From Strigamia acuminata (lineage: Eukaryota > Arthropoda > Chilopoda > Geophilomorpha > Linotaeniidae): a stretch of 64,000 nucleotides of DNA. The notes beneath the pieces are model-generated. The model was not told the DNA's origin. It was given only the letters and a program-made list of their open reading frames with translations, and searched no databases. The stretch is from NCBI GenBank assembly GCA_949358305.1, contig OX442314.1, positions 30,551,118 to 30,615,117 of the forward strand, written 5' to 3'. This document shows positions 1 to 13,700 of this stretch, one piece after another. Within the stretch, counting starts at the first letter, position 1. Every line of letters starts with the position of its first letter. The position numbers and the translations under genes are program-made.

Positions 1-769
1 ATATCTTTAATTGTTTTTATCCTCGAACAATCGCTAGCTGCAATCACCAGCGCGGTTCATCTTCTTTAAACCAGTCTAAATGCATATTTTGAACAACGGC
101 CGTTGTTTAAAGGTGTTAAAACGATAAAATGTTAAAGAGTGCGTAGAAACGTGTTTAAAATTGCAGGTTAAAATTTGTGCGCATGCGCACTGCAACTGAA
201 AGCCGATCGGCAGACGAAAAGCGGCCGCCATTCCTTCGGATAGATCGAAGAAACGTAAGGAATTAAGCAAAGTACGACACTGTGTTGTATTTGCACCACA
301 AGGAATTGTGCAGGTTTGAGCAACTACCCGTCGACGTTTGCACACGTATGCGAGTAGAAATTACCAGCGCGAGGTGCAAAACACGACTATCGAAGACTGG
401 AAACGAAATGATGTTTTTCAGCAATCGATTAAAACATCGATGCTGAGCATCGGCGTAAAAATCAATCCAGGCCCCAACGCTGGCAGTAAAACGATTACAT
501 ATTTATACATTTTGTCGATTTTGATGTCGATCGACCAATTTCCGGGATGGAAGGTAGAAGAAAAAAAATTGGTTAAGACAACGGCAAGCAGAGGGACAGG
601 TTTAAATTAGAGAGAAAAGTTGTGTGTGTAGGTGTAGTGAGCTTATTAATGTAAATATTGTGTGGGGGGGAGTAAAATGAAGAGCGAGTAAGGCAGTTTT
701 TCGACTTATCGCTCTTGGATAGAACAAGAGAGGAACTGCTGAAGGCTCGTACATGTGCTCTAAGCGAGC

Positions 770-783
770 GTTGCCATGGCAAC
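770..783. promoter_or_regulatory. Perfect palindromic RFX X-box motif
   Basis: The 14-mer GTTGCCATGGCAAC is an exact inverted repeat and matches the X-box consensus bound by RFX winged-helix factors, which in animals control ciliary genes among others. It lies just upstream of the GC/purine-rich patch at about 840-960. Occupancy is inference; only the motif is seen. Confidence 0.5.
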
Positions 784-1453
784 ATGCCAGGGAACACATT
801 ACTCCACTGATCAATGAAAACTCCATCCAAATGGCTTGAGCAAGTTTGGAGTTTGGCTCGGCGGGAGGGAGGGAGAAAGCGAGCGGGAAGAGCGGCGGAG
901 GGAGGCGAGACGGGTAGCGGAAGAGCCGGGACCTGTATGTGGGGAAGGGGGATGGAGAGAAAGAAAGAGAGAAGCAGTGAGCTAGCAAAGTTCAGCTTAA
1001 GGTTGATGGTCCCTTGTTTAGTTGAATCGAAATTTAAAGTTTAGAATTTGGGTTTTGGTTTTGCTGGTGTTGGCGGTGGATTGATTGATTGGTTGGTTGG
1101 TTTTTGATTGGTTTTTTTTGTTTGGGCGATTATTTTTAATGGGGAATGGTTTGTTTTGGTGTCGATAGTTGAATATTTGTTGGGGAATTGAGGTTTGGTG
1201 GGTTTTTGGTGTTGGAGATGATGGGGTTTGGCCGGACTGACCGAAAGCTATTTGCAGTCAGTTTGGTCTGTGAAGAATGGGTGGGTCAGTGGTGGTTTGG
1301 TGGTGATTAATTTTTGAGGGTGGTGATTAGACAGGTGGCTGCTGTTTGCCAAATTAGTGATGGCTCCATTAAGTGTCTGCGTTAATCGGTGGAGAAAATG
1401 TTGGGATTGAATTTCCATTCTTGAGACTGGTGGGTTTTTCCCGGTGTGAATAC

Positions 1454-1765
1454 AAGTGCATTTAAATTGTTGTTTTGAAACAATACCAAGACAAATGCAC
1501 CAAAATTGTTGTTCTGAAACAATACATCAATACAAGTGCATCAAAATTGTTGCTTAGAAACAATATCAATAGAAGTGCACCAAAATTGTTGCTTTGAAAC
1601 AATATCAATAGAAGTGCACCAAAATTGTTGCTTTGAAACAATATCAATAGAAGTGCACCAAAATTGTTGCTCTGAAACAATATCAACAATGTCAATACAG
1701 GTGAACTCAAATTGTTGGTTTGAAACAATACAAGTGCAGCCAAATTGTTGCTTTAAAACAATGGA
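1454..1765. repeat. 39-bp tandem repeat
   Basis: About eight diverged copies of a unit of roughly 39 bp, each containing the core CAAAATTGTTGCTTTGAAAC. The central copies (about 1555-1680) are nearly identical and the outer ones are diverged and shortened. Open frames on both strands across it are products of the period being a multiple of three. Confidence 0.85.
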
Positions 1766-3171
1766 AGCGCTTTCTTCTGTTTAGTAAAATACGGTAGACG
1801 TGAGGATAACCTGATTATCAGTCGAAGAAGTATCGAACGGCCTGGTTTGTAAGTTTTGTAGGAGAAATAATGAGTTTTTGGAGTCTGAGGAAGAGAGAAC
1901 TCCTCACCTGGCTTGCAATTGTGTAGGTAGAGCGATGCAAATCGGGGGTTTGGAAGAAAGTAGCAGGCGAGACGTTTCCTGCAGATGCCATTTGCTCGCT
2001 GAAGACCTATGGATGGTGAGATGTGCATGTCGTGCATGTCGCGAGGTGCTGATTTTGTCCTTCTTTCCTTTCGTTCGCTGTGTATAGATTGATATTGCCA
2101 ACAATGCTGGAGAATTTAAAACTATTGCATGAAATGTTCAACTTTTGCCAACCACTGCCTTTCCCAGGTCAACCTTGGAGTTTTTTTTTTATATTTTTTA
2201 TTTTTATTTCCGAGGTTGAAGCACTTTTACATCATTTTTTGACTTTATGTATGCCAAAATTCTTTATGCACTTGCAAAACAAGCAATGTTGAACAAAAGG
2301 ACTGTTCTCAGGTGGCCATTTTTCTTTTATCTTCGCTTGAGTTGAATGTGTTAGAACTAACCCAAGATAGGGTGAACCCGAATGTTACAAATGTGAAATT
2401 ATATTGTAACCTTGGTTCCAGCAAACTTGGGACATTATTTTAATGAGTGCAACTGGGTTTTTTAACATGTAAAATTAGTGCTTGCGACATGATACAAATG
2501 TTTTACACCGGTGTTACTGTTTTCTGACTACGTGCAAACTGTAGGGATGATTTCTAAAGCGTTTAGTAAACGTTGAATTGATGTTGTAATGTTGTTGCAG
2601 CATGGTTTTGAGAATAGACCATTGGAAAATTATGACATACAGTATTTTACCGATTAAGAGTTGCAATCGAATAGTAGAGAGTTTGCGGGATGCATTTTCC
2701 CCCTAAAGTTAAATACTATACGGTATAAAAATAGTGTAAGGGAAAAATGATAAATTAAGTTTTTGCGGGCTGCACTTTTCCCTTATCATTACACTATTTC
2801 AGCCAACTCTTGACAGTTAGTAATTTTGGGTCTAAAAATTTAATTTGGGGACGTAAGTGTGCAAATTTCTGCATAAAATTCCACTATTATGCCTATAAAG
2901 TATGGTTTTGGGCCTAAAATTCAATTTTGGGCCTCACTTAAAATTCAATCTACGTACCTGTGATTGATGTGTTTGATCGAGACAACAAAATAATCGCCAT
3001 TTGCAATGGGCGGAGCTAACAATATAGTGTTCTCAATATAGCTGCGCTATATTTTAATTTAGCGTTGAAAACGATACACTAAAGATTTTTCCCTAACGAT
3101 ACGGCACTAAAATAGTGTAACGTAGAGAAAAATAAGGGAAAAATGCATCCTGCAAACTCTATTAGCCGCGG

Positions 3172-3292
3172 CTGAGACACCACGAATACCGTATTTTTGC
3201 AAAAGTACGGTATTGTTTACGTATTTAACCTCACGATCGATGAACGTAGGCTTCGTTCGTGATGTTCAGACTTCGTTTGTTACATTAAACTA
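3172..3292. repeat. Dispersed repeat, copy 1
   Basis: About 120 bp, starting near GAGACACCACGAATACCG and ending near CGTTTGTTACATTAAAC, that recurs at 4124-4245 with about 85-90% identity by eye. Its last 45 bp recur at about 27755-27800. It carries an internal hairpin from the paired TACGGTAT/ATACCGTA motifs. It is a non-autonomous dispersed element of unknown class. Confidence 0.7.
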
Positions 3293-4123
3293 CGAGTTAA
3301 CAATGTTATAATGTTATTTTGCAATGGTTTTTCTCATAGAGTGGGCGCATTACGTGATCGTATCACCTGACCTTATTTTTCCAAAGGTCTATTGGTGATG
3401 TCATTGTTTGTTAGACCCAATCAGATCGTCACGCCACACTGTGACAGAGATTAACCCAATCATCTTTTAGTTTTCTATTTTTCTGGTAGTGTACAGATTG
3501 TATGTTTATAATCGGCTCCTTTTTCTCAATTACTTGCATCCTTCTTGATATAGATAGTCTGGCGAGGGATTGAATTGCTGCATGTCTCAATTGTTGATTA
3601 GGCATATTGGTTCACACTATTGATTTTTCTACTGACAAATTCTTGGGACAGAGTCGAGTCGATTATAAATTTCCTATTCTTCAACGCTGAATAATCTAGA
3701 ATTATAAACTATTGATGCGTGGCAGTTCCTGTGCCGTATGTTTTTTTGTAGATTTTTCTGTCCTTAGCCAAGCAATTACTGAAGAAAAATGTCAACATCT
3801 TTTACTGACAACATCGGAGAAGTTTATTTGGTTTTGAGGTTTTTGAAAACAGTCTAAACTGTTTTAAGATCCTTGGCAATGTTCAAAATGCCGCTTGATA
3901 TGTTTTGTTTCCAAGATATTAAGTTTGACGACAGTAATGTAACAATGTTACAAGCTTTAAATATTTCTCATTGATCCAAAACTACAATAAGTAGAGAAAT
4001 GGTGAATGCAGGATGAATCTTGGATGAGGTTTGAAACGTCATGCGTCTTCTTGGAAGAGTAATAACCACTCGTCTGCAATATCGAAGAATTAATTAGTTT
4101 TTCACTTTTCATTCAATTGTACA

Positions 4124-4245
4124 GTGTGAGACACCAAGAATACCGTGTTTTTGCAAAAGTACGGTATTGTTTCCGTATTTAACCTCACGAACGATCATCG
4201 TACGCTTCGTTCATGACGTTCAGACTTCGTTGGTTACATTAAACA
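4124..4245. repeat. Dispersed repeat, copy 2
   Basis: Second copy of the element at 3172-3292, in the same orientation and 950 bp further on. The intervening DNA is not obviously duplicated, so this looks like two insertions rather than one tandem duplication. Confidence 0.7.
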
Positions 4246-5167
4246 AATGTAACGAACGAAAAACCGAAATTGTAATTGCTGACAAAAATGGCAGTTTTGA
4301 ATAAGAGCCACGGCTGTTATTTGACGGTATTTATGGGTTTGACAGCAAAAGGGTTAAGGACTCTTTCTGTAGTGGAAAGAGTCATTTAATCGAGGATTGC
4401 GTCAGGGCCGACTTCTATCCTGGATTAAGACTTTGGGGCCCTCGGAACCATCATTAAGATGCTTATATTTGTGGAGGTTGAAATTATTGAGCAGCAAGTG
4501 TGATAAGTTCCAGGAGATTTTTTTGTAATACTTAGCACCATTGGAGCCATCAGTGCAGTAACATTAGTTTTGGATTTGCCTACTGCTTGAACTAAGATAG
4601 AATATTTTTTATTTAGCATGGAGTTTTTTTTTAAAAAATTTTGTGGTGGATCAATAATTTTGTGCAATTTAAAGATGATAAGAGAATAAATAAAGCTGAA
4701 CTTGTTTAGAGAGATTTTCCCTTCATTATTTAGGCTGCACTGAAAGATCAAATGCTAATCATAGCGTGCATGGAGGTTTGAGCGAAGTTGTTCCACTTTA
4801 CTGCGGTAGCCGTTTTAGTAAATGTTTATGAATTTATTCCGCCTTTGGAATCCAGAAGAGACGGCTGAATGACAACTTTCCTGCATTTGACGGTGCTTAA
4901 GATGTGGAAGTGTCTATTTATGGGAGAAATTTCCTCGCTCAAAACTTCTGCTTACAGGAGGATATTTCCTGATGTAAGGTGGCCTGGCCTCAAGGCCAAA
5001 AATTTAAGTATAGTGGGGCCCTGAGCTACAACAAATATGGAGCCCTTGTAACCTTTTTTGCAACTATCCGTTGACGTCGGTACATGTATGCGCGAAGAAA
5101 GTATCAGAATATGCAGCAGTGGGTTTAGGTGCTGTCCCAAAGAGACGAAAAGGATGTCTAAATTTGC

Positions 5168-5577
5168 TATACTCAAAAGGGTGGCCTTCTCTCATTGGCC
5201 GAGCCGCATTACTCCTAACTTCAGTCTGTATTACTACAACTAGGAGAAGTAGTTTTTATTTTTGTTTTGTGATTGCTATTACCATTTAAGTTGATATAAT
5301 TTTGATTGTATTTTATTATAAAATGTTATTTCCATTTAGGAAATAGTTTTATGCACAAATAAATGTAAAACTCATGTTTGTTCTGTTGATTGGTTGCTTT
5401 GTCTGGTAAGCACAATATTTTAAAATTTTGGCTGTTACCTAGGCAATCGATTACAATGTTTGTACATTGTAATGCATTTCTGGTGTTTGGGTCTATATTT
5501 TTGGATCACTAAGCCAGTGACACGGCTCAGCCAATGGGAGAAGGCCACCCTTTTGAGTCGAACAAGAGTATACTCCT
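5168..5577. mobile_element. MITE with long imperfect TIRs
   Basis: The left end (ATACTCAAAAGGGTGGCC onward, about 5171-5215) is the inverted complement of 5521-5560, giving inverted repeats of about 45 bp around 300 bp with no coding capacity. The interior from about 5285 to 5570, including the block CTAGGCAATCGATT, reappears in diverged form at about 59690-60000. Size and lack of ORF fit a non-autonomous DNA transposon. Confidence 0.7.
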
Positions 5578-6469
5578 ATAATCGCAAAGTTGCACGCTCT
5601 AGCATCTTTAGCCGATTTGTAAATCCTTGTTCGCTAGCCTAACTTTTGAATACAACAGGAGTCCTGCCTGTTAATATTCGAATTTTTTGACCATGTTTAG
5701 AAATTCTAGGTTTTTTGACAAACTCGAACATAACACCATCCTGTTATTTTTGGGTGAAGATGGTAGTTGTACTAACTGCACAGTTAGTTAATTGTCTGTT
5801 GGCACACGCTAGCCTGGATATGTGGATATTTAAATTTTTTGTTTTAAAAGCATTAGCCTAATCATTTTGTAGACAATATCATCCCAACTTAATGTCGGTT
5901 AGTTTAGGTTAGGGTTTCATTTGGTGCGAACAAGATATAAAGATCGTGGTGCCTTCGGAACATGCTTTCGGTTTTTTCTGGAAGGTTTCTGTTGTGTATT
6001 TTAAAGTATTGCCACTAGATGGCCTTTGTGTTTGGTCACATGCCCTCCATCCAATATTGGAGATTGTAACAAAATAAAGAATACACACACACCACTAGTC
6101 ATCAGAGTAAATACAATGAACAAAACAGTTTCTATTGCAGTAGTGTAAAATAGGGTTACCAGTCCACGAAGATAAGTTGTTGCCTGTAGGTTGATAGTGT
6201 ACAGGAGAATAGGAACTGTTTGTCCAGTTTATCTTCGCATTAGAACACTGTACAATTATTTGAGGTACACTGTTCTATAGCAGGACGACCTGCCACCCAC
6301 TTGCAATTGGGTCAGATGTGGATTTTCAGTCTCAGTGCTGATGCAAGGTTGGGTCCTCGAGAAAATCTTTCTCCAGAACATTGGACGACTTAACACTCTA
6401 GGTGGGATTCCTTTCTCGGGATCTGGACTACGATAAGTTGTATGTAATGTACGATTATGGTTATTGAAC

Positions 6470-6574
6470 CAGTGCTGGACTGGCCCGTGGCCGCTGTGGC
6501 CTGTCCCGACTTCATTAATTGTGGCCTGGACACCCAGATTTCCCGGCAATAAATTTGTTCCCAGTCCAGCACTG
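6470..6574. mobile_element. hAT-type MITE with perfect 8-bp TSD
   Basis: A 105-bp element beginning CAGTGCTGGACTGG and ending with the inverted complement CCAGTCCAGCACTG. It is flanked on both sides by the direct repeat TATTGAAC (6462-6469 and 6575-6582). An 8-bp target duplication with CAG-type ends is the hallmark of the hAT superfamily. A second intact copy lies at 26687-26785 and a truncated one near 29524-29560. Confidence 0.85.
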
Positions 6575-6854
6575 TATTGAACGTAGAGCCATTAAAGGTT
6601 AAACGTAGAAGCTTGGACGTTGCTGGCTTACCTGGGTTGTCTTGGTTCCGGGGCTTGTTTGTACGTTCAGGTTGGGGTCCTTGACAGTGGTACACTGGCT
6701 CGATGGTATGGGCATGCACAGGGGTGAATGGACACTAGAAAAGGTTTAGTTAGGGTTAGGTGCCTGTGGAGTAATCGATATTTTGTTACTGTAGTCGATT
6801 TTTTGTTATTGACTAGTTCATTCTGTGTTGTTGAAAAATAGGAGTTTGTAGACG

Positions 6855-7050
6855 TCGATACTGATAGAATCGATATTCTGATTGTTGTAGTCGATACTAA
6901 GAATCGATTTTTCTATTGTTGTAGTCGATGCTAAAAATTGATCTTCTGATTGTTGTAGTCGATACTAAAAATCGATTTTTTGATTGTTGTAGTCGATGCT
7001 AAAAATTGATTTTCTGATTGTTGTAGTCGATGCTAAAAATCGATATTTCT
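6855..7050. repeat. About 34-bp tandem repeat rich in TCGAT
   Basis: About six diverged copies of a unit built around ATTGTTGTAGTCGAT followed by CTAAAAATCGATTTT. The surrounding 6770-7190 is also dense in ATCGAT motifs. Confidence 0.75.
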
Positions 7051-7611
7051 CGTTATTGAATCGATAGAGTTGATCGATATTGTTCTGCGTTTTCGATACC
7101 TTTTTACAACATTTTGGGTTATGCTGCAATCGATATTTCTGTAAGTGAAATCGGATGTTTTCTATCGATTTTATTTAGATCTGTTCTCGATTTTGCAAAA
7201 TAAATTTAAACTAATTCTGAATAAATAGATAAAAAAAGCTAAAAGTCAGGTCCCACGGATCACGGGTTAAACCAGAAAGAGCAAGTATTAAAGATGCGAA
7301 TTTAATCCTGCTTGACTCTTGTTTAGTCGTTACGCAATATAATTGACAAAAATAAACAAATGAGATTTTCTATTAAAGAAGAGAAAAAATTGCATCATGC
7401 ACGTTTTAACGACCATTACACGTGCCAGTAAATTCTGCTCGTCGTCATAGCAACCAACTTACCGAAAACCAGAAAAATTCCCTCGACTGATTACGTAAAC
7501 GCGAGTTTGTCAGCCATCTTGAATTGATTTTTTCAGCATCTGGATTACGTCACTTTATTTTTTTTTTTACCTACAGACTGGTATCTTAACAAATGGGTAT
7601 CAGTCTGGTTT

Positions 7612-8020
7612 TAGACATTTAGTTTCGTCATTTTGTACGATTTAGACATTTATTTTAGTCGTTTTGGTCAATTTAGACATTTATTTTAGTCGTTTTGGTC
7701 AATTTAGACGTTTATTTTAGTCGTTTTGGTCAATTTAGACATTTATTTTAGTCGTTTTGGTCAATTTAGACATTTATTTTAGTCGTTTTGGTCAATTTAG
7801 ACATTTATTTTAGTCGTTTTGGTCAATTTAGACATTTATTTTAGTCGTTTTGGTCAATTTAGACATTTATTTTAGTCGTTTTGGTCAATTTAGACATTTA
7901 TTTTAGTCGTTTTGGTCAATTTAGACATTTATTTTAGTCGTTTTAATCAATTTAGACATTTATTTTCATCGTTTTGTTCGATTTAAAAATTGGATTTTTG
8001 TCGTTTTGGTCAATTTAGAC
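7612..8020. repeat. 31-bp tandem repeat (minisatellite)
   Basis: About 13 copies of a 31-bp unit containing TTTAGACATTTATTTTAGTC followed by GTTTTGGTCAA. The central copies are practically identical and the flanking copies are diverged, as expected for an array homogenised by unequal exchange or slippage. Confidence 0.9.
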
Positions 8021-9944
8021 CCGTGTTGTAATGGATACCACATTGAAAGGCCATCCCGCGTTCTATTAGAACATTTATGTTATATTTTTTTTTGTCCCGC
8101 ACTGCACGTAAGGATTGTTATCTGGGTTGCTAGGATACCTGTTGATCCTAACACCAGAAATAGTATTAGCTCACGAAATATGTCAGGGTTTGCACGGAAA
8201 TTTTATGAGTGAGTACCGTGCAAGATTGAGCGGCAGGAATTTTGTTTACGAAATAAAAATGTTAAAAAAGTGAATATATATATATTTTTTTTTCAAAAAA
8301 AATTGTTAGAAAATGTTGGATTTTGTTTCCTATTATCAATTTTGCTCAAATATAATACTCGCATCGAGTGGGAAGTGGAAAATGGAGAGATTTGATGCGC
8401 CGTGTTCGTTACCGAGCAAGTTCCCACTTGTTGATCTTTCCGCCATGAATTTCAACGTTAAGGAGTCGATCGCTTCTTAGAAAATTTTTGTTACAATATA
8501 CTAGAGTAAGATGAAAATAAATATACATATCTTATTTATTTTATGCTTGAATTTGATCGATGAATATTGATCGATTTTTTAACCGAAAATGTTTATTCCA
8601 AAACAAATGTAAATCTAAACAACGATTTTCCCCGTTTTAAAATCTCATTTCCGCTAGTGCTGCCATCGCGCGGCGGCAAAACTAATTAAAAACTCAAATC
8701 GCACCTTTCGGCTTCGAAAAATAGGCCAAAATCGATTTAAAAATCGGAAATAAAATCGAAATTTCGAAAAATTTATTACAAATTTCATTAAAATCAAATA
8801 AAGTACATTTTAATAATTTTTTTTTAAAAAAAATATTATTTTGGTGTAATGGAAATAATAAAAAATTGATAATTTTTGAAACAAGAAATACAAATACATA
8901 ATTGTATGGTGTATTCAATTTTTTTATTATCCTGATTTAAGTTAAGGTGGGGCAGCAGCTGCCGAGTCAGTTGTGTGTACACGAGGTCAAAAATAAAAAT
9001 CAATATAGAGGCAGTTGAGGACTGTGCAATTCATTGGTTGCACTCCCGCCGTTGTGTGCTTGCCAGGCTGTTGCATCGGCCGATGCTCTTCCCTTCACAC
9101 CTGGAATGATCACTCGAGATTTTTTATTTTCTTACTGGATTTCGGTGGAAAATCGCACGAAAAACTCGATTAAACCGCAGATAATCGATAATTAGATATA
9201 AAAATCGTCACTAGGGGTTGTGTGACACCTTGGAGGGGGGTGGGGAATAAGTAACACGTGTTTATAGGGGGTCTGTGAAGAAAAGTGTTGAGACATCCTG
9301 TTGCGCATCGTCTTTGTTGTGACTTGTGTCAGACATTTTTTATTTTTGGTTTGGATTGGGAAAATTGGGTTTTGGTGGCGTTTTTTTTCTGGTTTTGGTG
9401 GGGATTGGGGTGGGGGTGGGGAATGAAATAATTATGGAAGTGGAATGTTCACTAGTAGGGATAGGGGGGAGTAGGTTGTGGCAATAAAGACAGTTTGAGT
9501 GTGGTTTGGTCCATTTTGACCTGCTGCTTAAGGGGAAGAGAGGCAGTGTGTGAACCCTTGTTTTATTCTAGATCCGGGCTTGAAATATTTGGATTTTTTC
9601 TTTTTTTTCTTTTTTTTTGGGTGTTTTTTTTTTTTTATTTTTATTTTTATTTTTTTTAAAGGAGGAGGAAAAAATTTCTTTTTAAGGTGGGGTGATGAGT
9701 TGGTTTTGTTTATTTCGGAATTTTTTTGTTTTTGTTTGGTGGTTTTAAATTGGGATTTTATGAAATTGATGTTTTGTTGGGATTGAGTAATTTTAGTCGA
9801 TTTTAGAGCGGAATAGTAAGAAATGATTCATGTTTCGATGAATTTCGAATTGGCTGTCGATTTTTTTTGGAAACGATGTTTTAGTCAGAAAATTGATGGT
9901 GTCGATTTTTTGTGTGATAAAAAAATTAACAAAATCGACTAATT

Positions 9945-10320
9945 TAATTGAAAATTATCAAAAACAACTGATTCAATTGAAAAAGTAAAAAAATCGATTA
10001 ATTTTAATGAAAAATTAACAAAATCGATTAATTTAGTTGAAAAATTAACAAAAATCGACTAATTTAATTTAAAAATTAACAAAATCGACTAATTTAATGG
10101 AAAATTATCAAAAACAACTGATTCAATTGAAAAAGTAAAAAAATCGATTAATTTTAATGAAAAATTAACAAAATCGATAAATTTAGTTGAAAAATTAACA
10201 AAAATCGACTAATTTAATTTAAAAATTAACAAAATCGATTAATTTAATTGAAAAATTAACAAAATCGATTTATTTAATTGTACAATTAACAAAATCGACT
10301 AATTTAATTGAAAAAAATTT
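9945..10320. repeat. 30-bp AT-rich satellite with about 150-bp higher-order repeat
   Basis: About 13 units of roughly 30 bp, each carrying AAAATCGA(C/T)TAATTTA. Five-unit blocks at about 9951-10100 and 10101-10250 match each other better than neighbouring units do, including a shared odd unit with AACAACTGATTCAATTG, so there is a second repeat level of about 150 bp. It lies roughly 270 bp upstream of the first SSBP exon seen. Confidence 0.8.
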
Positions 10321-10593
10321 TTGTATCGACTAATTAAATCGAGAAATTATTGATGTCGACTCATTTTTTCGATTTTTGATGCTCGAACAATCGGAAATTG
10401 GAAAGGAATAGACTTCTCCCATCTTTGAAATTTATCCAGCTCTTGTGATTCCTATTTTGCCAATGCGTCACCACGTGTGACAAAACACAAAGTCCCCTAA
10501 AAATTAACCTTTATAAAACTCACTCTTAAATCTTAAAATTAGAAATCTATTGATCCAAGCATTAAAAAAAATACATAAATTATTTATTTTCAG

Positions 10594-10695
10594 AATGCAG
10601 CAGCTCCAAGTCCACTAGGACAAATGCCCCCCACGGACGGTATGCCTGGGGGGCCAATGCCACCTGGCTTCTTCCCTGTAAGCCCCAAAAAATAT

Positions 10696-10726
<31 letters not shown>

Positions 10727-13700
10727 TAAATTTTGTCTTTATTTTCTAGAATTCTCAAATGAGGCCGTCACCGCCACAACATCCAGTTTCTCAGCCGTCC
10801 CCTCATCCACAGCCTCCTCCCCCACACAATCAGATGATGCAGAATCAGGTAAGGTGGAGAAGCTGAAAGAAAAGAGAAAAAAAAAGTCTGGATTGAGGCT
10901 ATGTGTGGAGTGCAATAAGTTGCCAACAGGTGGGGCGATGGTGTGGGACAAGCTTGTAATAAAAGATTCATGTCCTGGTGGCAATTAGTGGAAATTAAAG
11001 TGAGAGCACAGTGGTGACACTGTTTTCTAGGGAATTGTTAATGAGCATGTGCTGGTTTGGGCTTTTCTGGTTTGGTTGGTGCTGCCATCTAGTGGCCGAT
11101 TGGATAAGCTGGAGTTGAGGAGTAGTTCACTAGATGGCGGCAGCTGCCAAGGAAAGACGTTGCAATAGGGCAGCACTTGTTTAAGTTACCCTAAATGGAA
11201 GACGTTTACTGCGCGCGTGAACTTAACATCGGGACTGAAGATCGAGGAAGCTTGGGAGGAACCGAATGGCCTCTGGAAAGACTAGCGTTTAAACAGGAAA
11301 TGATGTCATTTTTGTTTTAAAATTGAAGTAAAACACAAAATATTTTAGTTTTTGAATGCAGCTACTATTTCGGATAAAACTACGTGTCGAGTGTTCTTTG
11401 GCAATATCCTAAATACGGCAACGAGGATAACTCCCCGTCATTTTATTTTGTTCGGAGTTTACGGGGCCTCGGATAAGCACTGACCAACCCACGATCGAGC
11501 GATGCAGCAGCACAGGGCGTCAAGACTTATGGGATGCATTAATTCCTCCGTAGATAAAAGTTGAATAGATTTCAGTTAGTAAAGTTTATAAAACCTCATT
11601 TTTGTGACGTCATAGCATCTCAATCTTTCACTGTGATAAACTTCCCTATGCCGTGCTGCCGGCAGATTTCTATTATCGTATGAAACGTGACGCCAGTATG
11701 CGAAGCAACACTACACCTGGGTTTGCCTTTGGAATGGAAATTTGAATCGACAAGCATCCATAATGGGCCTTTGCAGAAAATTGAATCCGGATCTATCGAA
11801 ATGGCATTTCTACTGTGGGATAATCTAGCAGGGTTTGAAAAACAGTGTTTAGCAAATCGGGTCTTACCAGCGCTGTAGAAAACTAGTTTGTTTAGACGCG
11901 GCAACTTAAGACGAACGGACGATCGATCGTCTTCGAACCTCTAACTTTCGTTCTTGATTAATGAAAACGCTCCGTCGGAGAAATTTAACGTCAATTAGGG
12001 ACCAGGGCCGTGTCAAGCGGAACAAAATACACGTAAGCCGTTGGAGGATTCAATCGCAATGGCGTCAGAGCGTCCGAATGACACTTAAAGCGTCGTGCGG
12101 GGGTTAATTAGGTGGATATGTGTGTTGGGTCGTTGGCATTCATGATTAATTAGTGTTGTTTTTTGTGGTCGTTTTGGGATTGGTGGTGGGGTTTTAAGTA
12201 AATAGATGGATAGACTTACCTGGTGTTGTGTGTGGTTGAATTGCGGGCGGTTAATCCGGTATGTGTGGGGGAAAGCGATACGGCGACCGGCGCGAGCCAG
12301 ATCTCGACAGCGACTGAGTGAAGGCCGTGGCGAGGTTAGCGGAGGCGCATGCACGTAGCGGTAAATTGTGGAATTGTTGGGCCTAATTTAGCTGATTGTC
12401 ATTCTGGAGTTTGCTCGGCCGGTTTCGTGGAAACTCAAACTGATCCTGACAACGTGTTTTTTTTATTTTTATTGTTTTTTATTTTATTTTTATTTTTTAA
12501 ATCGATGGTTGGGTTGTGGAATTCTCATCGGTTTTTTCGCCGCTGGTTTTGAAATGAAGGAAATTAAAAATCTATTTTTTTTTTTTTTTAATGGGAAAAA
12601 AAAGGAATGTTGGGAATTTTTAATCAAGTTGTGGGTTTTTGTATCAAAGTTTTTTGGTCACGGCTCAAGTGACTCGAAATTTGGTCGCTGGATCAGATTT
12701 TGCGCAAAATGTGTGTCGGAAAACAAAATTCCATTTGTACGAAGTAGATTTTATTAGATGTATTGCTAGTCACGTACGACGTCATGTTTACGAGAAAACT
12801 AAAGGCTGTTTTACATTGCCTGGTAATTTTTTTAGAGCAAATTTGTGTGGATTCATCGAGAAAAATCCAAGATGGATGCCAAAAGTGCGTAAAGCCGAGC
12901 AAATTTGAGGCTTAGCTGCTTAAATCGTGTATGGAAAAGAAATGCCTGAATGTGGAAATTTTTGAAGGACAGATCATTTTATTATTCCTTTTTATATGTG
13001 TACAATATAAACATGAAATTTTTATTGATAGTCATAAACCGTTGCTGGGTGCAAATAGCAATAAAAGGAATGATTTAAAAAAAAAGTGTCTAAGGTTTCT
13101 TCGGCTGGAGTGGTTGTTTTTTTTATGAAATGAGAATTGGATTCAAGTCATGTAATCTAGTCACGAAATGTGGGCACATCAATTAATTGATAATAATAGG
13201 CTGCTTGAATGGTGTGAGGTGAATTAAGATGATATAACTACTCTGGCAATGCAATTATTGTTTTGTATCTATATTTTTTTAAGTCAACGTGGCAAGAATG
13301 AAGAAATGAAATTTGAACTTTGTAAGATGTGTCGGATAAGAAATGGGATTTTTGGGCGACTGGGTCTGGGTGTAATTTGCTGGCTGGTTAATTGTAGATT
13401 TAGTGGAGATTGTAATGGTGGGATTTAATCGGCTAGCGAAAAGATGTCGGTTTTTCTTGACGCTGTGTCGAGGAGTACATCCAATTCTGTTTTTACGCGG
13501 TCTTTTTTAACACGATTTTGATTTAACTGTAGTCTAGAAAAATAAATTTGATAAAAGTCGTTTTAAGTAGCTGCATTCAAAAATTAAAATATTTTGTGTT
13601 TTACTTCAATTTTGAAACAAAAATGATGTCCCAATGAAGTAACCTGTGATGATGTCATAAATAAGTAATACAGTCAAAACTCTTTATAAGAATCGCGATG

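Larger units (their letters stand above)
1..10593. other. Non-coding leader region, probable SSBP intron(s)
   Basis: No convincing coding exon was found here on either strand. The first recognisable SSBP exon at 10594 begins inside the protein, just after the position of the LisH/LUFS domain in the family, and no exon for that domain is visible upstream. I therefore infer that most or all of this stretch is intron of the SSBP gene, possibly with an internal promoter region. It contains a purine/GC-rich patch at about 840-960, G/T-skewed low-complexity DNA at 1040-1450 and 9220-9790, several tandem repeats and several MITE-like elements listed separately. Short open frames here look random. 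Confidence 0.6.

Noticed and set aside
1454-8020. Regularly spaced repeats considered as CRISPR-like arrays
   Set aside because: The units are contiguous tandem copies with no unique spacers, in a eukaryotic intron context.
11620-11904. 94-codon minus-strand frame
   Set aside because: No homology recognised, no splice partners and AT/GC composition like the surrounding intron.
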